From contig OY755175.1 in NCBI GenBank assembly GCA_963576735.1, positions 6,898,401 through 6,962,400 on the forward strand: a DNA stretch of 64,000 nt. The letters run 5' to 3'. A program made the position numbers and the translations under genes. How positions within the stretch are numbered: position 1 is the first letter of the stretch; each line of letters starts with the position of its first letter. The notes under the pieces were generated by a model that worked only from the letters and a program-made list of their open reading frames with translations, ran no database searches and was not told where the DNA came from. Source of the stretch: Bedellia somnulentella. Taxonomy: Eukaryota; Arthropoda; Insecta; Lepidoptera; Bedelliidae. Positions 1 to 12,672 of the stretch are shown here, in pieces.

Positions 1-360
1 ATATATAGTTTTTTTATACGAAACTGGTTGTTGGACTGGAGAAGTAGAAGAATGTGGATAATTAAATTGATTTGGGGCAGTAAATAGTTCAGAGGCCACG
101 TCAGCGTAAGAACGTCTTACAGGAGGAAAACGAGAAGAGGCATCTGAGTATGATATAGAGTCCTGAGACATTACCAATTTTATTGATTTTTGTCGGGAAA
201 ATTCTGGACAATATGTACAATAAAGACGGGCCTTTGACAGCCCGGCGACAGCCACCGCCCGCCCGAATTTGAAATTTTCCTTTGAGAACACATGATATTG
301 ACTCGTATTACTTTCAGATAAGTTGCAAAATGAAAGTGCAGCGTTTAGGGCGCTTAGGAT
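1..360 (-). pseudogene. Retrotransposon ORF1 (gag-like) C-terminal fragment, probable
   Basis: The minus strand is open from about 360 to the left edge. It encodes a short Cys stretch (LYCTYCPEF, about 215-190) followed by RQKSIKLVMSQDSISYSDAS and a Pro/Arg segment ending RRSYADVASEL. The pattern 'CPxFxRQKxIKxxM...ISYxxAS...RSYADV' is typical, from memory, of the region just after the zinc knuckles in ORF1 of Jockey/CR1-type LINEs. Only one degenerate knuckle is visible and there is no obvious start, so this is a fragment. It lies where the last SLC66A2 exon might be expected, but it does not resemble that exon. Confidence 0.45.
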
Positions 361-444
361 TCAATTATTCGGTTTTTTTCCGGAATACGAAAATTACCGA
401 AGATCTGCATGCGCATTATTAATTTTGGAGAACTGTACACTTAC

Positions 445-4063
<3,619 letters not shown>

Positions 4064-4207
4064 ATTGATGGATGTGAATCAAGCAAGAGAGGTTTGCCAG
4101 GATCTTATTAAGTGGCAATCGATAGTCTCCGCCTAATAGAGTAAAGTAATACACTGGCTCTGCCTACTCATTGAGAGCTAACGGCGTGAGTATATGTATG
4201 TATGTGA
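4064..4207 (+). repeat. 5'-truncated LINE-L 3' end
   Basis: The stretch reads GATGGATGTGAATCAAGCAA, then a GAGGTTTGCCAGGATC motif, then GATAGTCTCCGCCTA, and ends GGCGTGAGTATATGTATG. It matches the last codons and tail of LINE-L (3' end at 24537) in plus orientation, with small internal rearrangements. Confidence 0.7.
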
Positions 4208-4370
4208 TATGTCATGTTGCACTTTTATGATGGCTGCACAAATATCAATAATCATTTCATTTCATAATATTTATTTAAAATTCAGCTGAAAATTAATGCT
4301 CCTCAGCAAACTACGATGTTCTTTATGTAAATTTTATTTTAATAATTATTACCCTTCATAATTAGTAACC

Positions 4371-4620
4371 GTGTAGTGCCGGCTTAGAATGTCGCTACCC
4401 CTTTCTACCCACGGGTGTCGTAAGAGGCGACTAAGGGTATTGGGGCCTTTTATTGGATTTTTGGGCGATGCGGTTGGAGACCCATCACCAAAAACCTTTA
4501 TTTTTACCATCTTTTCCCCACTCAACTTCCAAAAGTGGCTGAGGAATTTAAAATTCCTTAGCTCTGGTTACCCCTTCTAGGGAGATATAGCCGTGAGTAT
4601 ATGTATGTATGTATGTATGT
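4371..4620 (+). repeat. SINE-A copy, full length
   Basis: It begins GTGTAGTGCCGGCTTAGAAT, has the body motif GGCGATGCGGTTGGAGACCC, and ends CCGTGAGTATATGTATG plus GTAT repeats. ACCCTTCAT occurs just upstream (about 4351) and directly after the tail (4620), a likely 9-bp target duplication. It is one of the least diverged copies. It sits between the divergent SLC66A2-like and TIMM21 genes. Confidence 0.9.
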
Positions 4621-4847
4621 ACCCTTCATCTACATTTCACTCATTACATACGTACATAGATAAATAAATTACTTTGTAGATGAGGCTGGCAAATAAAAGA
4701 CTTGTCGTATGCTATGGTGCTTGCCAAAAATAACCTAATAAAAAAATAATAATATTGTTTATTTGTACACTACACATGTTACATAAATAAAATTTTATTA
4801 ACCAAAAGTTCTAGTAATATCTACAATAAAACATCATCACCAAAGAG

Positions 4848-7800
4848 ATGAGTGTAATTTCTAAAGTATGTGCAGTAAACAGAATAAATCGAACATTTAA
4901 TGTGGTATTGGGACCGGCGGAGTTATGTAAATTGCCTTATCTTAACTTTCGTCGTCATTACTCTGCAAGAAGTGAGAAGAGTTTGGCTGAGACTCAAGAA
5001 CGAGCAGATGTTTCTACAGATGTACGACCATTAGGGGAGAAAATAAAGGAAACTACAAAAACAGTTTCTTATACTGGAGTAATCTTGGCTGGACTTGGAG
5101 TAACCGGCGTTATATTTTACTATGTATTTAGAGAGCTATTTTCCAGTAATAGCCCTAATAGTATCTATTCAGTCGCTTTGGATAAATGCAGAAATGTAAG
5201 TTGAGTTATTAATTACTGAGAAAGTTATTTATTATTTAATGACAAAAGTTTAATGCAGTTTTTTGTATTATACTTATGTCACACATTATATCAATGTAAT
5301 TGACCTTTTAATGCCCTTGTTTTTGTTATAAATTAATAATGGACTTATTTTGACCAAGTTTTTACTAGGCTCTATGTAACTTATTAAATCTTGCCAATTT
5401 AAGCTTCAAATACAAAAACATAATCCTGATGACCTGGTTCATATCAACTGTACATGGTGTTGAAATTTCATGTAATTTTGTCTGGAACTTGAGATGTGTG
5501 AATATTTCCTTGTTATTAACTATCAATAGACAAACAATGTTAAGATTTTAAACTAGACATAGTTAAATATGCCCATGAATAGCTGAGGGTTGAATCTATA
5601 AAGTAATGAAAACTCCGCTTATAGAAAGTACATGCAAACTATTCATTTTAACACCCAACCTAACCCACAATATAAAATAAGCAATATAATTTTAAACTTC
5701 AAATGCTCATATTGTAAAATTGACTTTATGGGTTGTGTCCTTTCTGCTTCACTAAGTCCACATGTTTTCCATAATATCTTTTGACCAATGGCAGTGTAAA
5801 TTCTTATTTCACATTTCCAGTTGCTTATACCTATTCCTGCATAGCTAGTACAAGCAACCTTTTAACTAGATATTGCGCGGTATAAAACTTTTGTCACTTT
5901 CGCACTTACTTAGTATCATATTCTGTCATCTCATTCTAACAGATGTTGTGGCAATATAATAGCACTTGTGCTATGCCTCCTGGATTCTAGTGGTAAATAG
6001 TATAAAGCTAGTCCTTCTAACATGTGTAGAGTGTTAGAAATGTTTCTAAACTAGAACAAGGCACAACTATAGTTTGAGATTTGGTGTGATGAGAACTAAC
6101 CATAAAACTTAATATAAATTCAAAACTATTCCTTAATGCACCTAAGATAAGCTGCTTCATTCTTAGTGCCCATAATTTTATGTTTAGTTAGTTGTACAGG
6201 AAAATTCTTCAGTTCTTAAATACTGTCACTGGCCATTTATTTTAAAAATAGAACACCTAGACAAAAATTTACATTCATTATTTTTTTACGATGGAGTAGA
6301 CTCCAAAGAGAACTGAGTAACAGTAATTGTATTGCATCGTTGCGGCCGTCCACCAAAGACGATATACAACTTTCTTGAAAAGTTAAAAATCACGATGAGG
6401 TTTGTATACCGTACCATCAAGAGGTACAATGAAACCTCTAGTGTCGATGACGAGAAAAGAACTGGCAGACTTTGTTCCGTTAGGACTCCTTGGGTGATCA
6501 AAGCAATCAAGGCGCGTGCGGCAAGAACTCCCGACCGCAAGTAGAAATTGATGTCTTTGAAGATGGGTTTAACCAGAAGTACCGTAAAAAAAGTACTCGA
6601 TGAAGACCTGGGACGACGAGCTTACCGAAAAAATAGTGGACATATTCTGAAAGTGCGTCTGATAGCTATGAGAGCCCAAAAATGCGAAGTATTGCGTAAG
6701 CGGTACGCAAGAAAAAGACACCGCGATATCCTGTTTGGTTTCAACAGGACTCTGCACCTGCTCATAAGGCCAAAACAACTCAGGAGTGGTTTGAGCGCCA
6801 GAACGTCGAGCTATTAAGGCATCAAGATTGGCCCTCATCTAACCCTGACCTCAATCTAGTGGATTACAAAATTTTGCAGGAATTGGAGAAGAAGGTCTGT
6901 TGCCACAAAAATTTGAGCAGCCTAAAGTCATCCATCATTGATCAATATCGACATGAATATGGGCCGTGCTGCTATTGAAGACTGGCCGCGAAGATTGAAG
7001 GCTTTTGTGAAAAATAGTGGCAATCGTTTTGAATAAATTTTGTGTTTAATGTAAGCTAATTAAATTACCTTTTATTTAAAAAAAAAAAATTTTTGAATAT
7101 CATGACAATTTTTTATTTTATAGTTAATTTTGTTTGTGACAGAATTCAAGGACCAACTAGGTATATATTATATTCTATATATTTATATTTCTTCCATTAT
7201 ACATAGTATGTTAAAAATAAATCACTAGAGAAATACTGCCTTATTATGCACACACAATATCAAATAGCCAGTAATTTAGGATATCCATTTATGCACATGA
7301 CAATGACTAACAAATAACAGAAATTTGAACTTTAATTTCAGGACCCTAGAGTTGAAGATGCTTTAGGGGCTCCAATCAAAGGGTATGGTGAAGAAACCAA
7401 CAGAAGGAGACGCACTCATGTCAGCCATGCTGTGTATGAAAAGGATGGAGTTAAACACATGCGTATGAGGTTTTACATCAAAGGAATGAGAAACAAGGGT
7501 GTTGTTGAACTTGATATGAAACAGGTAATTGGTTTCTCAATACCTTATCTTACCAATGTAATAAACCATGTTAGGTATACATATTTTCTTAATTAACTGT
7601 GTAATGTTTTGGCGTCGGGACGTGACGACCCCATCGCCCGCCGTGCGATCCAGTGTGATCTTGAAATCACACTGGACCGAAAGGTGCAGTCAGTCTACCG
7701 AAAATGGCGGTCAATCCATTCCACACTAGGCGGAAGCAAATACCAACGTAGGCATGGGCAGCAGCATGCCTGCGATAAAACTTCCGCCACTGCGATCACC

Positions 7801-10800
7801 AATCCGCCTGCCAAGCGTGGTGATTATGGCATTTTACTTTTATGGCTGCGACGAAAATCCAACGGCCCTCAATTCCCGGCAGTCCTGCCGGTCCTGGCCA
7901 TTTTGGCAGCGGTCAGGGTCCCCCCGGTAGGGCAGAGGGTGCTAAGAATCACCGGGTTAGAAACGGCTGCCAACACCAACTAGACCTGGCTACGTACAAT
8001 GGACGCACACTGCGGACGGCGGAAAAGATGGAGGAACTCGAGGTGGAGCTTACCAAGATACGGTGGGATATCCTGGGACTATCAGAAGTCCGAAGAGAGG
8101 GGGAGGATACGATAGTCTTGGAATCCGGACACCTGCTCTACTTCAGAGAGGGAGACCGTCAATCCCAAGGCGGCGTTGGCTTTCTCGTCAAAAAGTCTCT
8201 CATCAGCAGCATTGTGGAGATCAGCAGTGTGTCGAGCAGGGTAGCATACCTCATTATAAAACTTACTAAGAGATACTCTCTCAAGGTAGTTCAGGTTTAT
8301 GCACCGACCTCGACTCACGCTGACACAGAAGTCGAAGCGGTATTCGAAGATATCTCCCGGGCTATCAACGATACCGCAAAGACTCACTTCACGGTTGTTA
8401 TGGGAGACTTCAACGCCAAAGTGGGAGTACAAGAATGCGACGAAACGAGGGTAGGTCCACATGGCATTGGCTGCAGGAACCAAAGGGGGCAAATGCTAGT
8501 AAACTTTCTCGAGCACCAGGGGTTGTATCTGAGGAATACTTTCTTTCAGAAGCGACCCCAAAGAAAGTGGACCTGGCGAAGCCCCGATGGTCGAACGGCG
8601 AACGAGATAGATTTCATTATGACGGATAAGCGGCACATATTTAGAGATGTCTCAGTGATTAGTAGGTTTAATACCGGAAGCGATCACCGACTTGTCAGAG
8701 GCACTCTAAGTATCAATTACAAGCTCGAGCGCAAACGTCTTATGAGATCTACTCTTCGCCCTAACCTGCGCCAATTGCTATCTGGGAGCGAGAACTTCCA
8801 AATGGACCTACAGAACCGTTTCGACTCGCTGGAAACCACAGACGACGTTAACGAGAAGGCCAACCAGTTGATAGGAGCTCTACGTGAAGTGGGCCACAGA
8901 CATTTTAAAACGCGGCGCGATGGCAAGGAGTCGAAGCTTTCCCAGGAGACTCTAGAGCTTATGAGACAAAGACAAGCACATTAAAAAGCTGATTCGACGA
9001 GACCTCCGGAGCTTTAATACGCGCCTCATTGAAGAGGCCATAGAGCGAAACCGGGGGTCCAAAGTGTTCAGTCAGCAGCTTGGACGAAGCCAGCTGACGA
9101 AGCTTAAGAGGGAAGACGGCAGGATCGTTGTCTCGAAGCCGGAGCTTCTCCGTGAAGTTGAGAACTTTTACGGAAGGCTATATGCCACTCATGCCGCACC
9201 ACCTGAGGAACACGACACCGACCCCAGAGCTCCATTAACTCGCCACTTCACCGAAGATATCCCAGACGTCGACCTGGACGAGATAAGATCGGCCCTGAGA
9301 CAGCTTAAAAACAGCAAAGCTCCGGGTGATGACGGGGTAACGACAGAGCTTCTAAGGGCAGGAGGTACACCTGTACTGAGAGCCCTGGAAGATCTGTTTA
9401 ACAACGTCATCTACAGTGGAACTATTCCGGAGGCGTGGAGCGAGAGCGTCGTGGTCTTGTTCTTCAAAAAAGGAGATAAAACCCTTCTCAAGAACTACAG
9501 ACCGATCGCGCTCTTGAGCCACGTATATAAGCTGTTCTCACGGGTCATTTTGAATCGTCTTGCCCAGAGGTTCGACGAGTTCCAGCCCGTGGAGCAGGCT
9601 GGGTTTCGAAAAGGCTTTAGCACCGTAGACCACATCCACACAGTACGGCAGATTATACAGAAAACCGAAGAGTATAATCAGCCGCTGTGTCTAGCATTCG
9701 TGGACTACGAAAAAGCCTTCGACTCCATCGAAGCCTGGGCTGTTCTACAATCCTTACAGCGTTGCCGAATCGACTGGCGCTACATTGAGGTGTTGAGACA
9801 CTTGTACAATGCTGCGACCATGACCGTCCAAGTACAGGATCAAAAGACGGAACCCATCCAACTGCAGCGAGGGGTGAGACAGGGGGATGTCATATCCCCG
9901 AAACTGTTCACGAATGCGTTGGAGGACGTCTTCAAGATGATGAACTGGAACGGAAAAGGTATATGTGTCAACGGCGAGTACATCTCACACCTCAGGTTCG
10001 CGGACGACATAGTCGTTATGGCAGAAACGCTGGAGGATCTCGGCGGGATGATTAGTAGCCTAAACTCAGCCTCTCGGCGAGTGGGGCTTGGCATGAACTT
10101 GGACAAGACGAAAATCATGTTCAATCGTCTTGTTCAGCCAAGACCAGTTCTTGTCGAGGGAGCAGAGCTCGAAGTTGTGCCGGAGTACGTCTACCTAGGT
10201 CAGACGCTACGACTCGGTAGAAACAACTTCGACAAAGAGGCTGCAAGACGCATCCAGCTGGGCTGGGCTGCTTTTGGAAAACTTCGGCATATCTTCTCCT
10301 CGGCCATCCCACAATGTCTGAAGACTAAGGTTTTCAACCAGTGCGTCCTGCCAGTGTTAACGTATGGTGCGGAAACGTGGACACTCACGGCTGGACTAGT
10401 CCACCAATTCAAAGTCACTCAAAGAGCGATGGAGCGAGCTATGCTCGGCATCACTCTGTTGGATCGCATCAGAAATGACGTGATCCGACAGAGAACTAAA
10501 GTGGCCGACGTAGCTCATCGGATCAGCAAGTTGAAGTGGCAGTGGGCTGGTCACATCTGCCGAAGAACCGATAACCGCTGGGGAAGACGAGTTCTTGAGT
10601 GGAGACCACGCACTGGCAGACGCAGTGTGGGGCGCCCTCCAGCCCGCTGGACCGACGACCTAAAGCAGGTGGCCGGGAGTGGTTGGATGAGGCTGGCCGA
10701 GGATAGGAAGAGGTGGCGCGCCATGGGAGATGCCTATGTCCAGCAGTGGACGAGTGTGGGCTGATGATGATGATGATGAACTGTCCGATTTTTTCCCATA

Positions 10801-12523
10801 CAGCTTAATATAGTTTAGTAGTTAAATTATTAAAAGTATATAATTATAATAACCACTGACCCTTTTGTTCCCATGGGTGTCTTAAGAGGCAACTTAACGT
10901 ATTGGGGCTTATTTAATGGTTGGGTTATGTAGCTGGAGATCTATCACCAATCAACCTTTATTTTACTATCTTTCCATAGTCAACTTACACAAGTGGCCAA
11001 GGGATCTCTGTCGGTATATGTGTGTTTGCATTTTCATCAAATGTAGAATCAAGCCCCATTTTTTAACATAGTGTTTGGATAGCTATCACTAACTATACTG
11101 TATTTAAAAATATTTTTCCACACAATGTCCATTTTGCCGTGTAGTGCCGGCAAGAATGTCGCTACCCCTTTCTACCCACGGGTGTCGTAAGCGGCGACTA
11201 AGGGTATTGGGGCTTTTTATTGGATTTTTGGGCGATGTGGTTGGAGACCCATCACCAAAAACCATTATTCTTACCATCTTTTCCCCACTCAACTTCCAAA
11301 AGTGGCTGAGGAATTTATAATTCCTTAGCTCTGGTTACCCCTTCTAGGGAAATATAGCCGTGAGTATATGTATGTATGTATGTATGTACAATGTCCATAA
11401 GTGGCTGGATGAATTTCCAATTCTGTTCCATTCCAATTTCCAAGTTCTGGCTATCCCTTTTAAGGACATATAGCTGTGACTACCAAAACACATGTCATTG
11501 GTACTGAAACTGTAAGATTTTAGAAGTATTTGTGATAAAGAGGCTTTATCTCCTTCATGTGAATTTACACTCCTAAACCAAAAAGTATAATTAAGTGATT
11601 GAGTGTATAAACAATGCCACCACCACAATAGGCTATTTGACTGTAAAAAAAATATACATTTCTTTAATTTCATTAGTCTTAATATTTCTTTTTTGGAGCA
11701 ATATGTAATAATGCGAGATAAAAATATTGCATTATTTAACTAAATTCCGTCTTCTAAAATAAGTATTGTCACTGTGTACTGTCACGTGACTAAAAACGAC
11801 CGTGATTGGCTATTTCTATAATGACGTAGATCGCGCATAAACAGACTGTGTATCGCTTCGCTCATTGGTGTTTAATGCGGAATTGACGTCATTTGTGCTA
11901 CAGCCGCCATATCCCTTAAAGTCGCGTTTTCGCGGCACATTTGAATATTGCATTTTCTTTTTCGATTTTTTAGTAAAATAGCTAAAATGAAGAAAGAAAA
12001 AAGTTTTTTTAGGGCTCCTTATAAACAAATTAACACCGTAGGATAGTTTTCAAAATTTAGTCAAATAGCCTATTGTAAAGGTGCTCCCTCACCAGGAGCA
12101 TTTGCGTGTAATTTGAAGTGACAGATTTGCGCATTACATCAGTGAAGGAAGAGAACCGAGCATTACAATGCGCCCCTGGAAATGTTTATATGAATGATTG
12201 TATTAGTTACACGCTCGTTAGTCAGGGAGGTATTATTGAAATGTAATGCTCACAGACGAAACTTCAATGTTAAAGTACACGTAAATGCAACCGGTGAGGG
12301 AGCACCTGGACATTCACTAAGCTGTAGAATTTTTATTTGCGTACCATATTAAAAGGAATTTCTTCTATTTCAGAATCAATATGGCAATTATGAATGCAGA
12401 TATTTATTAGTACAACTGGACGACTTCAGTGGCAGAACATTTATCATAGAAGATAATAGAGCTGATCTTGACAAGAAAGTCGACTTCGGAGCATTAATGC
12501 CTTCTTTAGAACTAAATCAATAA
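4848..12523 (+). CDS. TIMM21: Mitochondrial import inner membrane translocase subunit Tim21
   Basis: Three exons, 4848-5195, 7342-7524 and 12374-12523, join in frame to give 226 aa. Residues 1-45 are basic and hydroxylated, as expected of a mitochondrial presequence. One transmembrane helix lies at about 74-95 (SYTGVILAGLGVTGVIFYYV). The C-terminal part is the Tim21 intermembrane-space domain (GYGEETNRRRRTHVSH, MRMRFYIKGMRNKG, FSGRTFIIEDNRAD). Tim21 links the TIM23 translocase to the TOM complex and to respiratory complexes. The ATG follows CAAAG and gives the presequence, so the start is credible. An AATAAA lies about 35 bp after the stop (12559). Intron 1 (5196-7341) contains a maT transposon relic and intron 2 (7525-12373) an RTE LINE, two SINE-A copies and two MITEs. 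The gene runs tail to tail with TMEM231. Confidence 0.95.
5843..5975 (+). repeat. Half copy of the palindromic element at 47432-47706
   Basis: AGCTAGTAC-AAGCAACCTTTTAACTAGATAT followed by CTGTCATCTCATTCTAAC matches the left arm of the inverted-repeat element at 47432. The right arm is absent. It lies in TIMM21 intron 1. Confidence 0.6.
6286..7045 (+). pseudogene. Deleted maT-type (Tc1/mariner superfamily) transposase
   Basis: Three consecutive open pieces spell a transposase: a helix-turn-helix region with GRPPKTIYNFLEKLK and RTGRLCSVRTP (6332-6541), then STVKKVLDEDLG...GHILKVRLIAMRAQK...KRYARKRHRDILF (6548-6737), then, after a frame change, WFQQDSAPAHKAKTTQEWF...SSNPDLNLVDYKI...DWPRRLKAFVK (about 6738-7035). 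I count 37 residues between the Asp of QQD and the Asp of NLVD, the DD37D spacing of maT elements. The segment that should hold the first catalytic Asp, between RDILF and WFQQD, is missing, and stops interrupt the reading. No terminal inverted repeats could be identified. It is a dead copy in TIMM21 intron 1. Confidence 0.8.
7046..7341. other. Remainder of TIMM21 intron 1
   Basis: AT-rich sequence between the maT relic and exon 2. I see nothing else supportable. Confidence 0.5.
7842..8984 (+). CDS. RTE LINE endonuclease half (AP-endonuclease-like)
   Basis: 380 codons. The apurinic/apyrimidinic endonuclease domain starts at about residue 48. Its motifs are in order: TYNGRT, LGLSEVRR (catalytic Glu), QVYAPTSTHAD, VVMGDFNAKVG, RKWTWRSPDGRTANEIDFIM and GSDHRLVRG (catalytic Asp-His). 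The protein nicks target DNA for target-primed reverse transcription. The frame closes at RQRQAH-stop (8984), but the next frame continues at once as KHIKKLIRRDLRSFNTRLIE. One base gained or lost near 8970-8980 therefore split a single polyprotein in two. The true N-terminus may lie upstream. Confidence 0.85.
   Translation: MAATKIQRPSIPGSPAGPGHFGSGQGPPGRAEGAKNHRVRNGCQHQLDLATYNGRTLRTAEKMEELEVELTKIRWDILGLSEVRREGEDTIVLESGHLLYFREGDRQSQGGVGFLVKKSLISSIVEISSVSSRVAYLIIKLTKRYSLKVVQVYAPTSTHADTEVEAVFEDISRAINDTAKTHFTVVMGDFNAKVGVQECDETRVGPHGIGCRNQRGQMLVNFLEHQGLYLRNTFFQKRPQRKWTWRSPDGRTANEIDFIMTDKRHIFRDVSVISRFNTGSDHRLVRGTLSINYKLERKRLMRSTLRPNLRQLLSGSENFQMDLQNRFDSLETTDDVNEKANQLIGALREVGHRHFKTRRDGKESKLSQETLELMRQRQAH
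9064..10764 (+). CDS. RTE LINE reverse transcriptase half
   Basis: 566 codons in one uninterrupted frame. Reverse transcriptase motifs are: KNYRPIALLSHVYKLFSR at about 143-160, AGFRKGFSTVDHI at 179-191, FVDYEKAFDS with a catalytic Asp at 212-221, GVRQGDVISPKLF at 270-282, and LRFADDIVVM with the catalytic Asp pair at 310-319. The C-terminal part has GAETWTL, WQWAGHICRRTD and the GRPPARWTDDLK block typical of RTE-clade elements. It copies the element's RNA at the nicked target. The coding frame also extends upstream to about 8975, to the frameshift from the endonuclease half. Apart from that frameshift this copy looks young. Confidence 0.9.
   Translation: MFSQQLGRSQLTKLKREDGRIVVSKPELLREVENFYGRLYATHAAPPEEHDTDPRAPLTRHFTEDIPDVDLDEIRSALRQLKNSKAPGDDGVTTELLRAGGTPVLRALEDLFNNVIYSGTIPEAWSESVVVLFFKKGDKTLLKNYRPIALLSHVYKLFSRVILNRLAQRFDEFQPVEQAGFRKGFSTVDHIHTVRQIIQKTEEYNQPLCLAFVDYEKAFDSIEAWAVLQSLQRCRIDWRYIEVLRHLYNAATMTVQVQDQKTEPIQLQRGVRQGDVISPKLFTNALEDVFKMMNWNGKGICVNGEYISHLRFADDIVVMAETLEDLGGMISSLNSASRRVGLGMNLDKTKIMFNRLVQPRPVLVEGAELEVVPEYVYLGQTLRLGRNNFDKEAARRIQLGWAAFGKLRHIFSSAIPQCLKTKVFNQCVLPVLTYGAETWTLTAGLVHQFKVTQRAMERAMLGITLLDRIRNDVIRQRTKVADVAHRISKLKWQWAGHICRRTDNRWGRRVLEWRPRTGRRSVGRPPARWTDDLKQVAGSGWMRLAEDRKRWRAMGDAYVQQWTSVG
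10850..11030 (+). repeat. SINE-A copy, degraded, 5' end missing
   Basis: Recognisable by CCCATGGGTGTCTTAAGAGG, TATTGGGGCTT and CTATCACCAATCAACCTTTA. The head is missing and the tail is weak. Confidence 0.65.
11139..11389 (+). repeat. SINE-A copy, full length
   Basis: GTGTAGTGCCGG head to GTGAGTATATG(TATG)n tail. ACAATGTCCAT is repeated before (11122) and after the copy (11388), which supports an 11-bp target duplication. A second, degraded SINE-A tail section follows at 11395-11480. Confidence 0.9.
11625..12076. mobile_element. MITE with 18-bp perfect TIRs
   Basis: ACAATAGGCTATTTGACT at 11625-11642 is exactly inverted at 12059-12076. The 452-bp element has no ORF of note. No clear target duplication was found. 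It lies in TIMM21 intron 2, almost touching the next MITE. Confidence 0.75.
12079..12307. mobile_element. MITE with about 32-bp TIRs
   Basis: AGGTGCTCCCTCACC at 12079 is inverted as GGTGAGGGAGCACCT ending at 12307. The similarity continues inward through GCATTTGCGTGTA. The element is 229 bp and has no coding capacity. It starts two bases after the preceding MITE ends and lies 66 bp before TIMM21 exon 3. Confidence 0.75.
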
Positions 12524-12672
12524 GGATTGGTTTGTTATTAGTGTATAAATAATATGTAAATAAAAAGTCATATTCTTAGAATTACTATTTTATTGGACAT
12601 TACATTATATTGGTTATTATTATTTTCACTAATTATTAGTAGATAATAATAAAGCATATACTCAATTGAATG

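Larger units (their letters stand above)
7600..10785 (+). mobile_element. RTE-clade LINE, near complete, one frameshift
   Basis: A 3.2 kb GC-richer block in TIMM21 intron 2. It carries an endonuclease ORF, then a reverse transcriptase ORF, and ends in a TGATGATGATGATGATGAA tail right after the stop, as is usual for RTE elements. The 5' limit near 7600 is an estimate from the change in base composition. AACTGT occurs near both ends and could be a short target duplication. It has the same orientation as the host gene. Confidence 0.85.

Noticed and set aside
8082..8492. 136-codon minus-strand frame
   Set aside because: Antisense shadow of the RTE endonuclease.
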